A stretch of DNA of 64,000 bases from Bacillota bacterium (GCA_021768085.1 JAETOJ010000002.1:101050-165049), one strand, 5' to 3'; shown: positions 35,453 through 44,673, counted from the stretch's first letter. Notes: generated by a model not told the origin, from the letters alone. Made by a program: numbers and translations.

Positions 35453-36871
35453 ATGGCGGACACAGACAAGTCAAGGCAGCAGCAGCGGGAGGATATGATG
35501 CTCCAGGGCTCCCTCCCCCGGGTGATCACCAAGATGGCCCTGCCCTCCATCATCTCCTTCCTGATCACGTCCATCTACAATCTGGCGGACACCTATTTTG
35601 TCAGCGATCTGGGTGAGAGCGCCCAGGCCGCCATCAGCGTCAACGCCTCCCTGGATCAGATCATCATGATGGCGGGCTCCATGCTGGCGGTGGGGGCGGC
35701 CAGCTACATCTCCCGGCTGCTGGGGGCCCGGGATAAGGACAAGGCCAGCCAGGTGCTGTCCACCGCCTTCTTCACCGCCATGATCTTCGGCGGGGTGGTC
35801 ACCCTGCTGGGGGTGAGCTTTCTGCACCCCATGGTGCGGCTGCTGGGGGCCACCGACACCTGCGAGCAGTTCACCGTGGAGTATGCCACCTATGTGCTGC
35901 TGGTGGCCCCCTTCATGGCGGCCAACTTTGTGATGAACCAGTGCCTCCGGGCGGAGGGCAGCGCCATGCTGTCCATGGTAGGCATGGGCTTCGGCGGCAT
36001 TTTGAACTGCTTCCTGGATCCCATCTTCATCTTCAATCTGAACATGGGGGTGGCGGGCGCGTCCCTGGCCACCGCCATCTCCAAGCTGGTGAGCTTCGCC
36101 ATTCTGGTGTTCCCCTACCTCACCCGGCGCAGCGTCCTCCGCCTGTCCATCCGGCGCTTCCGGCCCGCCCGGGACATTGTGACCCAGGTATTCACCGTGG
36201 GCTCCTCCTCTATGTTCCGCTCGGGGCTGGCGGTGGTGTCCGCCATCGTGCTCAACAACATCGCGGGACAGATCTCCGACGCGGTGCTGGCGGGAGTGGG
36301 GGTGTCCACCAAGGTGATGATGTTCCCCTTTGGGGTGATCCTGGGCTTCGGCACCGGGTTCCAGCCGGTGGCAGGCTTCAACTGGGGGGCCCAGCGGTAC
36401 GACCGGGTGAAGGAGAGCTACCGCTTTGCCTCCCGGGCCGCCATCCTGGGGGCGCTGGCCATGGGACTGACCCTGGCAGCCCTGGCGGATCCGCTCATCG
36501 GCCTGTTCGCCAAGTCCGATCAGTCCGCCGAGATGCTGGCGGTGGGGGCGCTGTGCATCCGGTTACAGTGCCTGGTGCTGCCCATACACGGCTGGGTGGC
36601 GGTGGTGAATATGTTCTGCGCGGGGCTGGGCAACGCCCGGGGGGCGCTGCTGCTGTCCACCTCCCGGCAGGGCACCTGCTTCCTGCCCATCGTCTACCCC
36701 ATGGCCTGGCTGTGGGGGGCCAACGGTGTAGCCGCCGTCCAGGCGGTGGCGGATCTGCTCACCCTGTTCCTGGCGGTGCCCCTGATCCGCCGGGTAAAGG
36801 CCTGTATCCAGGCCGCTGCCGACGCCCAGGCGCTGGAGTCCTCCGCCCCCTCCAGAGGTGAGACGGCATGA
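35453..36871 (+). CDS. MATE-family multidrug efflux transporter
   Basis: 472 residues with twelve predicted helices. Family motifs: LPSIISFLITSIYNLADTYF near residue 30, GAASYISRLLGARD near 80, and GFGTGFQPVAGFNWGAQRYD near 300, typical of the DinF/NorM-like branch in Clostridia. Exports organic cations or drugs by Na+ or H+ antiport. The start has GGAGG 10 nt upstream. The last 4 nt overlap the MarR gene, which probably regulates it. Confidence 0.9.
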   Translation: MADTDKSRQQQREDMMLQGSLPRVITKMALPSIISFLITSIYNLADTYFVSDLGESAQAAISVNASLDQIIMMAGSMLAVGAASYISRLLGARDKDKASQVLSTAFFTAMIFGGVVTLLGVSFLHPMVRLLGATDTCEQFTVEYATYVLLVAPFMAANFVMNQCLRAEGSAMLSMVGMGFGGILNCFLDPIFIFNLNMGVAGASLATAISKLVSFAILVFPYLTRRSVLRLSIRRFRPARDIVTQVFTVGSSSMFRSGLAVVSAIVLNNIAGQISDAVLAGVGVSTKVMMFPFGVILGFGTGFQPVAGFNWGAQRYDRVKESYRFASRAAILGALAMGLTLAALADPLIGLFAKSDQSAEMLAVGALCIRLQCLVLPIHGWVAVVNMFCAGLGNARGALLLSTSRQGTCFLPIVYPMAWLWGANGVAAVQAVADLLTLFLAVPLIRRVKACIQAAADAQALESSAPSRGETA

Positions 36872-37305
36872 CGGATCCCGTACTGTCCAGCCTGCTGCGG
36901 ATCAACCGCCAGCGGATCAAGACCCTGCGCCGCACCGTTCTCATTCCCCATGGGTATGTGGGCGTTATGCACCTCATCGTCCTTTACACGGACCTCCACC
37001 CCGGCGCCAGCCAGGAGGACGTGGTGGCCTTCTTCGCCCTGGACAAGGCCAGCGTGGCCCGAGGGGCCCGGCGGCTGGAGGAGCTGGGTCACCTCCGCCG
37101 GGAGCAGGATCCGGTTGACCGCCGGCAATACCGGCTCTTTCTCACCAAGGGAGGCGAGGAAATGCTCCAGATTATTGAGCAGGCCCACCTAAAGTTTCAG
37201 CGGCAGCTCTCCCAGGGTGTCTCCCCGGAGGACTGGGCCCAGTTGGCCGCCCTCCTGGAACAGCTGGAGCAAAACTGCGGGCGGGAGCCGGAGGGAGATG
37301 GTTGA
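36868..37305 (+). CDS. MarR-family regulator
   Basis: 145 residues, winged helix. DKASVARGARRLEELGHLRR is the recognition and wing start, and DPVDRRQYRLFLTKGGEEML completes the wing. ATGA overlap with the MATE gene implies local control. Its stop codon lies inside the -35 of the ABC-F leader promoter. Confidence 0.88.
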   Translation: MTDPVLSSLLRINRQRIKTLRRTVLIPHGYVGVMHLIVLYTDLHPGASQEDVVAFFALDKASVARGARRLEELGHLRREQDPVDRRQYRLFLTKGGEEMLQIIEQAHLKFQRQLSQGVSPEDWAQLAALLEQLEQNCGREPEGDG

Positions 37306-37330
37306 CAGACCTCCTCCCCTGTGGTATACT
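37302..37330 (+). promoter_or_regulatory. Promoter of ABC-F leader
   Basis: TTGACA (37302-37307), 17 nt, TATACT (37325-37330). It overlaps the MarR stop codon and gives a leader RNA of about 235 nt before the ABC-F gene. Confidence 0.9.
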
Positions 37331-37359
37331 GTCCCCATCAATTAGAAAAGGGTGAAAAG

Positions 37360-37374
37360 ATGCGCAACAAGTGA
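37360..37374 (+). CDS. Four-residue leader peptide (MRNK)
   Basis: ATG CGC AAC AAG TGA, with AGGG 7 nt before. It starts about 24 nt after the expected transcription start. Such tiny ORFs precede several antibiotic-induced ABC-F genes, where a drug-stalled ribosome changes leader folding. The position ahead of an anti-terminator and terminator supports this role. Confidence 0.6.
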   Translation: MRNK

Positions 37375-37405
37375 GTTGAACTTCAAGCTGTGAGTTGGTA
37401 AGTTG

Positions 37406-37557
37406 GATCCATGTCTCATGGATCAGATTTTTCATGGCGAGAAGGGCGGCTTACTTGACCGGAGGCTTTGTGTCTATGACATTTGTGTCTCAGACACACG
37501 ATGCCCCTGCCTTTTCGTCATGTGATCCGCCTTCCCGCTGTGGAAGGCGGATTTTTT
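37406..37557 (+). promoter_or_regulatory. Transcription attenuator in ABC-F leader
   Basis: 37525-37557 is an intrinsic terminator (11-bp ATCCGCCTTCC/GGAAGGCGGAT, loop of 6, then TTTTTT), ending 15-20 nt before the gene start. 37441-37449 (GAAGGGCGG) can pair with 37527-37534 (CCGCCTTC) with one bulge and so form an anti-terminator. An upstream 8-bp hairpin (37406-37424, GATCCATG stem) followed by AGATTTTT, and a TGTGTC/GACACA hairpin near 37485, offer further alternatives. Together with the leader peptide this is the architecture of ribosome-mediated attenuation. Confidence 0.75.
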
Positions 37558-37577
37558 GCGTGGAAAGGAAGATGCGT

Positions 37578-39116
37578 ATGCTGCAGGTGAAACACCTCAC
37601 CGTCACCCATAAAAAGGATCTCACTACCCTGATCGAGGGGCTGTCCTTCACCCTCTCCCCCGGAGATCGGGCCGCTGTCATCGGCGAGGAGGGCAACGGC
37701 AAGTCCACCCTGCTGCGGCTGCTGTATGACCCCGCCGGCCTGGAGCCCTATGCCGAGTGGACAGGCGAGATCGTGGATCAGGGGCTGCGCAAGGGTTATC
37801 TGGCCCAGGAGCTGTCCCCGGACGAGCTGGCCCTCCCGGTGTGGGAGTTCTGCCAGAGGGCCCCCGCCTTCGATCCGGCGGATCCCGGGGCGCTGGATCG
37901 GGCCGCCCGGCAGGTGGGGCTGGACGCCTCCCTGTTCTGGGACAACCGGTCTATGTCCACCTTGTCCGGCGGCGAGCGGGTGAAGCTACGGCTGTCCCTA
38001 CTGACGCTGGATCAGCCGGATGTGCTGCTGCTGGATGAGCCGTCCAACGATCTGGACGTTGCCACCCTGAAGTGGTTAGAACAGTTCCTTTTAAGCTGTA
38101 AAGTGCCCGTACTGTATATTTCCCACGATGAGCCGCTGTTGGAACGCACCGCCAATGTGATCATCCACCTGGAGCGGCTGCGGCGGCGCACCGCCCCCCG
38201 GTGCACGGTGGCCCGGATGGGGTACGCCCAGTATGTGGAGCAGCGGGCGGTGAGCTTCGCCCACCAGGAGCAGACCGCCGGTCAGGAGCGGCGGGCATAC
38301 GCCTCCAAGATGGAGAAATACCGGCAGATCCGGGACGCGGTGGATCACCAGCTCAACACCGTTTCTCGGCAGAACCCGGGCAAGGGGCGTCTGCTGAAAA
38401 AGAAGATGCACACGGTGCTGTCCATGGGCCGCCGGTTTGAGCGGGAGCGGGAGGACATGACCGCCCTGCCCGAGTGGGAGGAGGCCATCCTCACCGCCTT
38501 CGACGCGGACAGGGCCGCCCTGCCGGCGGGCAAGACGGTGCTGCGGCTGGATCTTCCCGAGCTGCGGGCCGGAGAACGGCTGCTGGCCCGGGACGTGCGG
38601 CTGTGGGTGGATGGCCCTGAACACATTGGTATCGTGGGGGCCAATGGGGTGGGCAAGTCCACCCTGCTAAAGCTGGCGGCGGAGGAGCTGCTGCCGCGTA
38701 CCGACATTCGGGCGGCCTATATGCCCCAGAACTACAACGAGCTGCTGCTGGGGGACAAGACCCCGGTGGAGCTGCTGGCCCCCTCGGGGCATAAGGACGA
38801 CGTCACCCGGGCCCGCACCCTGCTGGGCAGCATGAAATACAAGGCGGAGGAGATGGAGCACCCCGCGGCAGCCCTGTCCGGCGGGCAGCGGGCCAAGCTG
38901 CTGTTCCTGTCCATGGTGCTGAACGGGGCCAACGTACTGGTGCTGGACGAGCCCACCCGCAACTTCTCCCCCCTGTCCGCCCCGGTGATCCGGGAGGTGC
39001 TGGCTCAGTTCCCCGGGGCCATCGTCAGCGTGTCCCACGATCGGCTCTATCTGGAGCAGGTGTGCACCCGGGTGCTGGAGCTGACCCGGTCGGGGCTGAC
39101 CCCCTGGTACGGATAG
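37578..39116 (+). CDS. ABC-F ribosome-protection-like ATPase
   Basis: About 512 residues, two ABC domains without membrane helices. Domain 1: GEEGNGKS, TLSGGERVKL, DEPSNDLD. Domain 2: GANGVGKS, ALSGGQRAKL, and DEPTRNFSPLS in place of the usual DEPTNHLD. The linker between them has the PNP-like tip VSRQNPGKGRLLKKKMHTVL, the antibiotic-resistance type of arm. Likely dislodges drugs from ribosomes. ATG 37578 has AGGA 8 nt upstream; 37572 is an alternative. The longer frame enters the leader and is rejected. Confidence 0.85.
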   Translation: MLQVKHLTVTHKKDLTTLIEGLSFTLSPGDRAAVIGEEGNGKSTLLRLLYDPAGLEPYAEWTGEIVDQGLRKGYLAQELSPDELALPVWEFCQRAPAFDPADPGALDRAARQVGLDASLFWDNRSMSTLSGGERVKLRLSLLTLDQPDVLLLDEPSNDLDVATLKWLEQFLLSCKVPVLYISHDEPLLERTANVIIHLERLRRRTAPRCTVARMGYAQYVEQRAVSFAHQEQTAGQERRAYASKMEKYRQIRDAVDHQLNTVSRQNPGKGRLLKKKMHTVLSMGRRFEREREDMTALPEWEEAILTAFDADRAALPAGKTVLRLDLPELRAGERLLARDVRLWVDGPEHIGIVGANGVGKSTLLKLAAEELLPRTDIRAAYMPQNYNELLLGDKTPVELLAPSGHKDDVTRARTLLGSMKYKAEEMEHPAAALSGGQRAKLLFLSMVLNGANVLVLDEPTRNFSPLSAPVIREVLAQFPGAIVSVSHDRLYLEQVCTRVLELTRSGLTPWYG

Positions 39117-39147
39117 CGTCGCCCCAGGAAAAGGACGCCGCTGCACC

Positions 39148-39176
39148 TTGACATTTTGCCCGCGTTTGGGTATGAT
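39148..39176 (+). promoter_or_regulatory. Promoter of first NSS transporter
   Basis: TTGACA, 17 nt, TATGAT, 35 nt before the gene start. Confidence 0.85.
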
Positions 39177-39210
39177 GGGAACCACATTCCAAAGAGAGAG
39201 GACTGTTTTT

Positions 39211-40563
39211 ATGGATCGGGAGCATTTTCAGTCCCGGCTGGGCTTCCTGCTGGTGAGCGCCGGGTGCGCTGTGGGCATCGGCAACGTGTGGAAATTTCCC
39301 TACGTCACCGGGCAGAACGGCGGCGGGGTGTTCGTGCTGTTCTACCTGCTGTTCCTGGTGCTCATGGGGGTGCCGGTACTCACCATGGAGCTGGCGGTGG
39401 GCCGGGCCAGCCGCAAGAGCGCCGTGGCGGGCTACCGGGCCCTGGAGCCCGCCGGCAGCCGTTGGCACCTCCACGGCTGGTTCTGCGTGGCGGGCTGCTG
39501 CCTGCTGATGATGTACTACACCACCGTGTCCGGTTGGATGCTGGGCTACTTCTTCAAGTTCGCCGGCGGGGTGTTTGACGGGCTGGAAGGCACAGCAGTA
39601 AACGGCGTGTTCGACGCTATGCGGGCCAGCCCCGGCGAGATGACCGCCTGGATGGCCATCACAGTGCTGGCGGGCTTCCTGGTGTGCAGCTTCAAGCTCC
39701 AGAGCGGGCTGGAGCGGATCACCAAATGGATGATGCTGGGCCTGCTGGCCCTCATCGCGGTGCTGGCCGTCCACTCCCTCACCCTGCCCGGGGGGCTGGA
39801 TGGGGTCAGATTCTACCTCCTGCCCGATCTGGGCCGGGCCATGGACGCCGGGATAGGCAATGTGATCACCGCCGCCATGAACCAGGCTTTCTTTACCCTC
39901 AGCCTGGGTATCGCCGCTATGGAGGTGTTCGGCAGCTATATGAAGCGGGATCACACCCTCACCAGCGAGGCGGTGCGCATCTGCTCGCTGGACACCTTTG
40001 TGGCGCTGATGGCGGGGCTGATCATCTTTCCCGCCTGCTTCTCCTTCGGGGTGGAGCCGGACGCGGGACCGTCCCTCATCTTCTACACCCTGCCCAAGGT
40101 GTTTCTGGGCATGGCCGGGGGGCGGCTATGGGGGGCGCTGTTCTTCCTGTTTATGAGCTTCGCCAGCTTCTCCACCGTCATCGCCGTGTTTGAAAACCTC
40201 CAGGCCAATGCCATCGACAATTTCGGCTGGAGCCGGAAGAAGGCCGCCGTCATCAACTGCGTGTTTATCCTCCTGGCCAGTATGCCCTGCGTGCTGGGCA
40301 ACAGCCTGTGGAGCGGGGTGCGCATCCTGGGCCGAGACGTGCTGGACTTTGAGGACTTCCTGGTGTCCAACCTGCTGCTGCCTCTGGGCTCCCTGGTGTA
40401 CCTGCTGTTCTGCGTCACCAAATGGGGCTGGGGCTGGGACAAGTACCTGGCCGAGGCCAACGCCGGGGAGGGCATCAAGATGCCCCGGGGCCTGAAGCCC
40501 GTGTTCCAGTTTGTGCTGCCCATCCTGGTACTGGTGATCCTGATCCAGGGATTGCTGCCGTGA
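39211..40563 (+). CDS. Sodium-dependent (NSS-family) transporter
   Basis: 450 residues, about twelve helices. The N-terminus has the family sodium site segment (LVSAGCAVGIGNVWKFPYVT, then GQNGGGVFVLFYLLF). NSS proteins import amino acids or amines with Na+. The first helix has AGC where eukaryotic members have the substrate Asp, as usual for bacterial amino-acid carriers. GAGAGG is 9 nt from the ATG; monocistronic with a strong terminator after it. Confidence 0.88.
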   Translation: MDREHFQSRLGFLLVSAGCAVGIGNVWKFPYVTGQNGGGVFVLFYLLFLVLMGVPVLTMELAVGRASRKSAVAGYRALEPAGSRWHLHGWFCVAGCCLLMMYYTTVSGWMLGYFFKFAGGVFDGLEGTAVNGVFDAMRASPGEMTAWMAITVLAGFLVCSFKLQSGLERITKWMMLGLLALIAVLAVHSLTLPGGLDGVRFYLLPDLGRAMDAGIGNVITAAMNQAFFTLSLGIAAMEVFGSYMKRDHTLTSEAVRICSLDTFVALMAGLIIFPACFSFGVEPDAGPSLIFYTLPKVFLGMAGGRLWGALFFLFMSFASFSTVIAVFENLQANAIDNFGWSRKKAAVINCVFILLASMPCVLGNSLWSGVRILGRDVLDFEDFLVSNLLLPLGSLVYLLFCVTKWGWGWDKYLAEANAGEGIKMPRGLKPVFQFVLPILVLVILIQGLLP

Positions 40564-40601
40564 AAGAAGCTCCCCCGTCCGCCCGGACGGGGGAGCTTCT
40601 T
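40564..40601. terminator. Bidirectional terminator between NSS genes
   Basis: An 18-bp perfect stem (40564-40581 with 40584-40601, AAGAAGCTCCCCCGTCC core) between convergent genes; the A/T ends give short U tracts on each strand. Confidence 0.85.
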
Positions 40602-40606
40602 AGTTG

Positions 40607-41932
40607 TCAGAACGCCACCTTCAGGAACAGCGCCACGCAGCACAGCACGATGGCGCAGGGCACGTACACATACCGGCCCAAGGCGTACCACAGGGGGCCC
40701 GGGGCCTTTTTCGCCCCCCGGCCGGCCTCGTCCAGCAGGGCCTCCCGGGGGAGGATCCAGAACCAGGACACCGCCCCCAGCGTGGCCCCGATGGGGATGA
40801 TATAGATAGACACCACGTCCATCCACGGCCCCCACTGGGGGAGCTGTTCCATGTTCAGCCCCACCCCCAGGCACACCACACACAGCAAGGCCAGCACCGC
40901 CCGACGCCCCAGCTTGGGAAAACGATGGAGGAGGGACTCGCCCACCGCCTCGAACATATTTTGCAGGGAGCTCACCCCGGCGAAGATCATGGCGGCGTAC
41001 AGAATCACCGCGAACAGCCGCCCCAGGGGAATATCCTGCAAAATCCGGGGCAGGGTGACGAACAGCAGGGACGGCCCCGCCCCCACGTCCAGCCCATAAG
41101 CAAAGCAGGCAGGGATGATCACCAGGGCAGCCACCAGGGCCGCGATGGTGTCAAATAGCGCCGTGCGCCGGGCCAGGGCGGCCACGTCCTCCCCGCTGTC
41201 CAGATAGGCGCCATAGACGATCATGCCGCTGCCCGTGATGGACAGGGAGAAAAACGCCTGGCCCATGGCCCACACCCACACCATGGGATCCAGCAGCTCC
41301 TCCCATCGGGGGTAGAACATATAGCGGTAGCCCTCCACCGCACCGGGCAGGAAGGCCACCCGCACCGCCAGCACCACAAAGATCAGAAAAAACAGAGGCA
41401 TCATGATTTTATTAGTGCGCTCGATGCTGTGGGCGCCCAGCAGCAGGGTGAGCAGCGTCCCCGCCACCACGATCACGTGGAGGGGGATCACGGAGTAGCC
41501 GGACAGGGCGAAGGAGTCAAACCAAACCGCGGTGTCCGCCGTCATCAGCGTGCCGTCCAGGGAGTTCACCAGCGCCTTCAGGACGTAGGCCACGATCACC
41601 GCGTAGCCGATGGCGATGCACATGGAACCCGCCAGAGGCAGCCAGCCCAGCGCGCCCCCCGCCTTGCCCAGGGCGGGTTGACCGGCGGCCCAGGCCATCC
41701 GGTAGGCTCCCAGCGTGCCCGTGCGGGCCCGGCGGCCCACGGCGTACTCCGCCGCCAGTCCCACCGATCCAAACAATACAATGAATACCAGGTACGCGAT
41801 GAGGAAGGCGCTGCCGCCATAGCTACCCATCTTGGCCGGGAAACCCCACACATTGGCCATGCCCACGGCGGAGCCCACCGCCGCCAGCACAAAGCCCCAG
41901 CTGCTGGTAAACCGCTTGCTCTTGCGCTCCAT
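40607..41932 (-). CDS. Second NSS-family sodium-dependent transporter
   Basis: About 441 residues, twelve helices. VLAAVGSAVGMANVWGFPAK is the sodium-site helix. It is not close to the neighbour at 39211-40563 beyond family level (different loop lengths). The ATG giving MERKSK has GAGG 9 nt upstream; an earlier ATG five codons upstream is possible. It has its own promoter within the end of the AGCS gene. Confidence 0.87.
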   Translation of the reverse strand: MERKSKRFTSSWGFVLAAVGSAVGMANVWGFPAKMGSYGGSAFLIAYLVFIVLFGSVGLAAEYAVGRRARTGTLGAYRMAWAAGQPALGKAGGALGWLPLAGSMCIAIGYAVIVAYVLKALVNSLDGTLMTADTAVWFDSFALSGYSVIPLHVIVVAGTLLTLLLGAHSIERTNKIMMPLFFLIFVVLAVRVAFLPGAVEGYRYMFYPRWEELLDPMVWVWAMGQAFFSLSITGSGMIVYGAYLDSGEDVAALARRTALFDTIAALVAALVIIPACFAYGLDVGAGPSLLFVTLPRILQDIPLGRLFAVILYAAMIFAGVSSLQNMFEAVGESLLHRFPKLGRRAVLALLCVVCLGVGLNMEQLPQWGPWMDVVSIYIIPIGATLGAVSWFWILPREALLDEAGRGAKKAPGPLWYALGRYVYVPCAIVLCCVALFLKVAF

Positions 41933-41981
41933 ATCCTTCGTCCTCATTTCTCTCTTTATCGCTTCACAGTACAGTATATCC

Positions 41982-42010
41982 AGAATACAGACAGTCTGAC
42001 AAAATGTCAA
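41982..42010 (-). promoter_or_regulatory. Promoter of second NSS gene
   Basis: Minus-strand TTGACA (42010-42005), 17 nt, TATTCT (41987-41982). The spacer contains the perfect small dyad CAGAC-T-GTCTG, a possible operator. Confidence 0.6.
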
Positions 42011-43413
42011 TCACTATTTTTCTGGGCCGCCCATTTTGCTGCCCGCCGGCCCTCCAGCCACACCCGCAGCAGGTGAACCGCCTCCGGGGACAGCAGCAGT
42101 AGAGCGGGCAGATTCACCGCCAGCAGCAGGCCGTTGAACACGTCCACCAGCTGCCACACCGCCGTCAGATCGCCCACCGCACCCAAAATGATGCAGGCCG
42201 GAAAGGCCAGCCGGTACAGCCCAAGGGCCAGCCGGGAGCCGGTCAGTGTCTCCAGTCCCCGCCGTCCGTAGTACCCCGCCCCCACCAGCGATGTAAAGGC
42301 GAACAGGATCAGGCTCACCGCCACGATCCACTCCCCTGCCTCCCCGAACAGGGTGGCGAAGCCCGCCGCCGTCAGCGGCGCACCCAGCATCCCCTCCGGC
42401 ACCGCCCCCGCCTCCGCCAAGGGAAGCAGCTCCGCCGGGTCATACACCCCGGAGGTGAGGATCACCAGGGCGGTGACGGTACAGATCACCATGGTGGCGA
42501 AGAACACCTCAAAAATACCCCACATCCCCTGCTCCGCCGGCTCGTCCACGTCGGCGCAGGCGTGGGCGATGGCGGACATGCCCAGGCCCGCCTCGTTGGT
42601 GAAGATCCCCCGGGCTGCTCCATACCGCAGGGCCATGCCCATGGCGTAGCCTCCCGCCGCCGCCCGGGGAGCGAAGGCGTAGGACAGAATCTGCTGGAAC
42701 GCCCCCGGCACCGCCTGCCAGTGGACGGCGATCACCGCCAGCCCGCCCCCCACGAACAGCAGGGCCATGGCGGGCACCAGCAGCTCGCACAGCGCCCCGA
42801 TCCGTTTGATGCCTCCCGCCAATACCAGGGCGGTCACCGCCGCCAACACCACCCCTACCACCCGGCGATCCATCCCCCCGGCGGCGGACAGGGAGGTGGC
42901 GATGGAGTTGGCCTGGGCCAAATTGCCCCCCGCCAACGTCTCCGCCACGCAGAACACTGCAAAAAGCCTTCCCAGTCCCGGCAGTCGCAGGCCGTTTTTC
43001 ATGTACTCCATGGGCCCGCCCCGCCAGCGGCCGTCGGGGCCTTTCTCCCGGTGGCGCACCGCCAGCGTCTTTTCCCCGCAGCTCACCGCCATGCCCAGCA
43101 GGGCGGAAATCCACATCCAGAACACCGAGCCCGGCCCGCCGTACACGATGGCGGCGGCCACCCCGGCGATGGAACCGGTGCCGATGGTGGCAGCCAGGGC
43201 GGTGGACAGGGCCTGAAACTGGGTGACGCCCCGGCCCTCCCCTCCCCTCTTTTTTCTCTGGAACAGGGAGCCCACAGTGGTTTTCCACCAGACGGGTAGG
43301 CCGAACAGCGGGAAGAACCCGGTGGCAAAGGAATACCACAGCCCCACCAGTAAAAAGGCCGCCAGCAGCGGCCCGCTCCACAAAAAATCACCCAAACGCG
43401 CAAAAAAAGCCAT
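42007..43413 (-). CDS. AGCS-family sodium:alanine symporter
   Basis: 468 residues, eleven or so helices. TALAATIGTGSIAGVAAAIV, GPGSVFWMWISALLGMAVSC, and GIFTNEAGLGMSAIAHA are hallmark AGCS segments. Imports alanine or glycine with Na+. The start has AGGGG 8 nt upstream; the earlier in-frame Met is weaker. Lies 60 nt after FolT in the same direction. Confidence 0.9.
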   Translation of the reverse strand: MAFFARLGDFLWSGPLLAAFLLVGLWYSFATGFFPLFGLPVWWKTTVGSLFQRKKRGGEGRGVTQFQALSTALAATIGTGSIAGVAAAIVYGGPGSVFWMWISALLGMAVSCGEKTLAVRHREKGPDGRWRGGPMEYMKNGLRLPGLGRLFAVFCVAETLAGGNLAQANSIATSLSAAGGMDRRVVGVVLAAVTALVLAGGIKRIGALCELLVPAMALLFVGGGLAVIAVHWQAVPGAFQQILSYAFAPRAAAGGYAMGMALRYGAARGIFTNEAGLGMSAIAHACADVDEPAEQGMWGIFEVFFATMVICTVTALVILTSGVYDPAELLPLAEAGAVPEGMLGAPLTAAGFATLFGEAGEWIVAVSLILFAFTSLVGAGYYGRRGLETLTGSRLALGLYRLAFPACIILGAVGDLTAVWQLVDVFNGLLLAVNLPALLLLSPEAVHLLRVWLEGRRAAKWAAQKNSD

Positions 43414-43473
43414 GTCCCCATCCCCTCTCATTACAAGAAGGTATGCGGACATGGCCTGCGTTATGCGAGGCGC

Positions 43474-44136
43474 CTATTCCTCCCAGGTCACAGCCTCCTC
43501 CGGTCCGCTGCGCCGATCCAGCCAGCCGGGGCGCTTCCACAGCTTCAGCCGGGCCGCTTGATCAGGCAGGAAGTCCATGCGGTGAAGCACTGGCAGCAGC
43601 GCGGCAAACAGCGCCACAAGCATCACCGTCTGGACGGGCAGCATTATGGCGTTTTTTACCGCCCGCTCACCCACAAGAGCCCAATACCCCTTGCTGGAAT
43701 ACCAGAGGTAGGATCCCAGAGACTGCAAGAATACGTTCTGAATGTTGGTGAGCAGCTTTGCCAGAAACACCCGCAGCACCGTCACCTCTGAGCGGTATAG
43801 GAACAGCGCATAGGTAAATGTCCCCAGCATAGTAGTAAAGATGTAAAACGGGTTATAGCCCCCGTCAGGATTCATGAAATAACCCACCGTGTCCTCCACA
43901 AAGCCGAACAGCAGGGCGTTCACCGGCCCGCCCACCAGGGCGCACAGCGCCCTTCCCAGAAAGCCCCACGAAATTTTGATGCCGCTGGCCATCTTGATAG
44001 ACGGTAGACGGCCCAGCGCCACGCAGGCTGCCACCATCAGCGCGGAGAAGATCAGGGTGCGCAGCTTTTTGGAGTCGGTCAAGGCATCCCTCCAGTAGGC
44101 GCGGGAGAAGGGCGTTTTATACAGGGTTTTGGACAT
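43474..44136 (-). CDS. folT: Folate ECF transporter S component
   Basis: 220 residues, six helices. The N-terminal LIFSALMVAACVALGRL, then IKISWGFLGRALCALVGGPV, is the FolT-type substrate-binding S component used with a shared EcfAA'T module (not in this window). A THF riboswitch upstream confirms folate as substrate. GGAGG 9 nt before the ATG is in a position where it can be hidden by pairing (44188-44198). Confidence 0.88.
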   Translation of the reverse strand: MSKTLYKTPFSRAYWRDALTDSKKLRTLIFSALMVAACVALGRLPSIKMASGIKISWGFLGRALCALVGGPVNALLFGFVEDTVGYFMNPDGGYNPFYIFTTMLGTFTYALFLYRSEVTVLRVFLAKLLTNIQNVFLQSLGSYLWYSSKGYWALVGERAVKNAIMLPVQTVMLVALFAALLPVLHRMDFLPDQAARLKLWKRPGWLDRRSGPEEAVTWEE

Positions 44137-44223
44137 GAAAAAAGACCTCCTTTTGTGTTTTCGGCAGCACCTAAAATGGGTATGCCGCACAAAGGAAGCC
44201 TCACGGGCGCAATTCCGCCATGC

Positions 44224-44340
44224 GGCAGCGGGATGCGGAGCGCGTACTGCAACCGTTCGGTGTTTCGTCCGGCGGACAACTCCCCGTCCCGCCGGCACTA
44301 TGGGGGCACAGCCCCCTTACACACGCGCTCCTACTCTGCC
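44224..44340 (-). promoter_or_regulatory. Tetrahydrofolate (THF) riboswitch
   Basis: P1 GGCAG/CTGCC (44340-44336 with 44228-44224), the conserved AGAGTAG and GCATCCCGCT junction strands, P2 of 8 bp (44330-44323 with 44245-44238), and a P3 whose loop has GGGG...TTGT followed by ACGAA, matching the THF class. The expression platform can hide the ribosome site: CTTCCTTTGTG (minus 44198-44188) pairs with CACAAAAGGAGG (44157-44146) with one bulged A, so folate binding could lower translation of folT. Confidence 0.75.
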
Positions 44341-44350
44341 TGTCTGGGAT

Positions 44351-44379
44351 AGTGTACCCCATTCTTCTGGAAATTGCAA
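44351..44379 (-). promoter_or_regulatory. Promoter of folT
   Basis: Minus-strand TTGCAA, 17 nt, TACACT; transcription would begin just before the riboswitch. Confidence 0.7.
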
Positions 44380-44673
44380 GGGGCAAATGTCATTCCCGCG
44401 ATTTTCTAATAAGCGGGGCACCGCACAGCACACCATATCGGAGACGCTCATATCCAAATCACATCCCTTAGTTCATGAGGATATGTGGGACGTATTATGT
44501 GGCAACTTGACCTTTACAACCAGCCTATTGCAAATGCTGCCAGCACCAGCACTGCCAGCCATTGAAATAATCGTATTATTTTTTGCCAGTCTTCCGACGG
44601 CCGCCTGGAACGGACAGATGGGATGACGCGTGTATGCCTACTCATGATAGCACCTTCCTGACAAACTAGCTAA

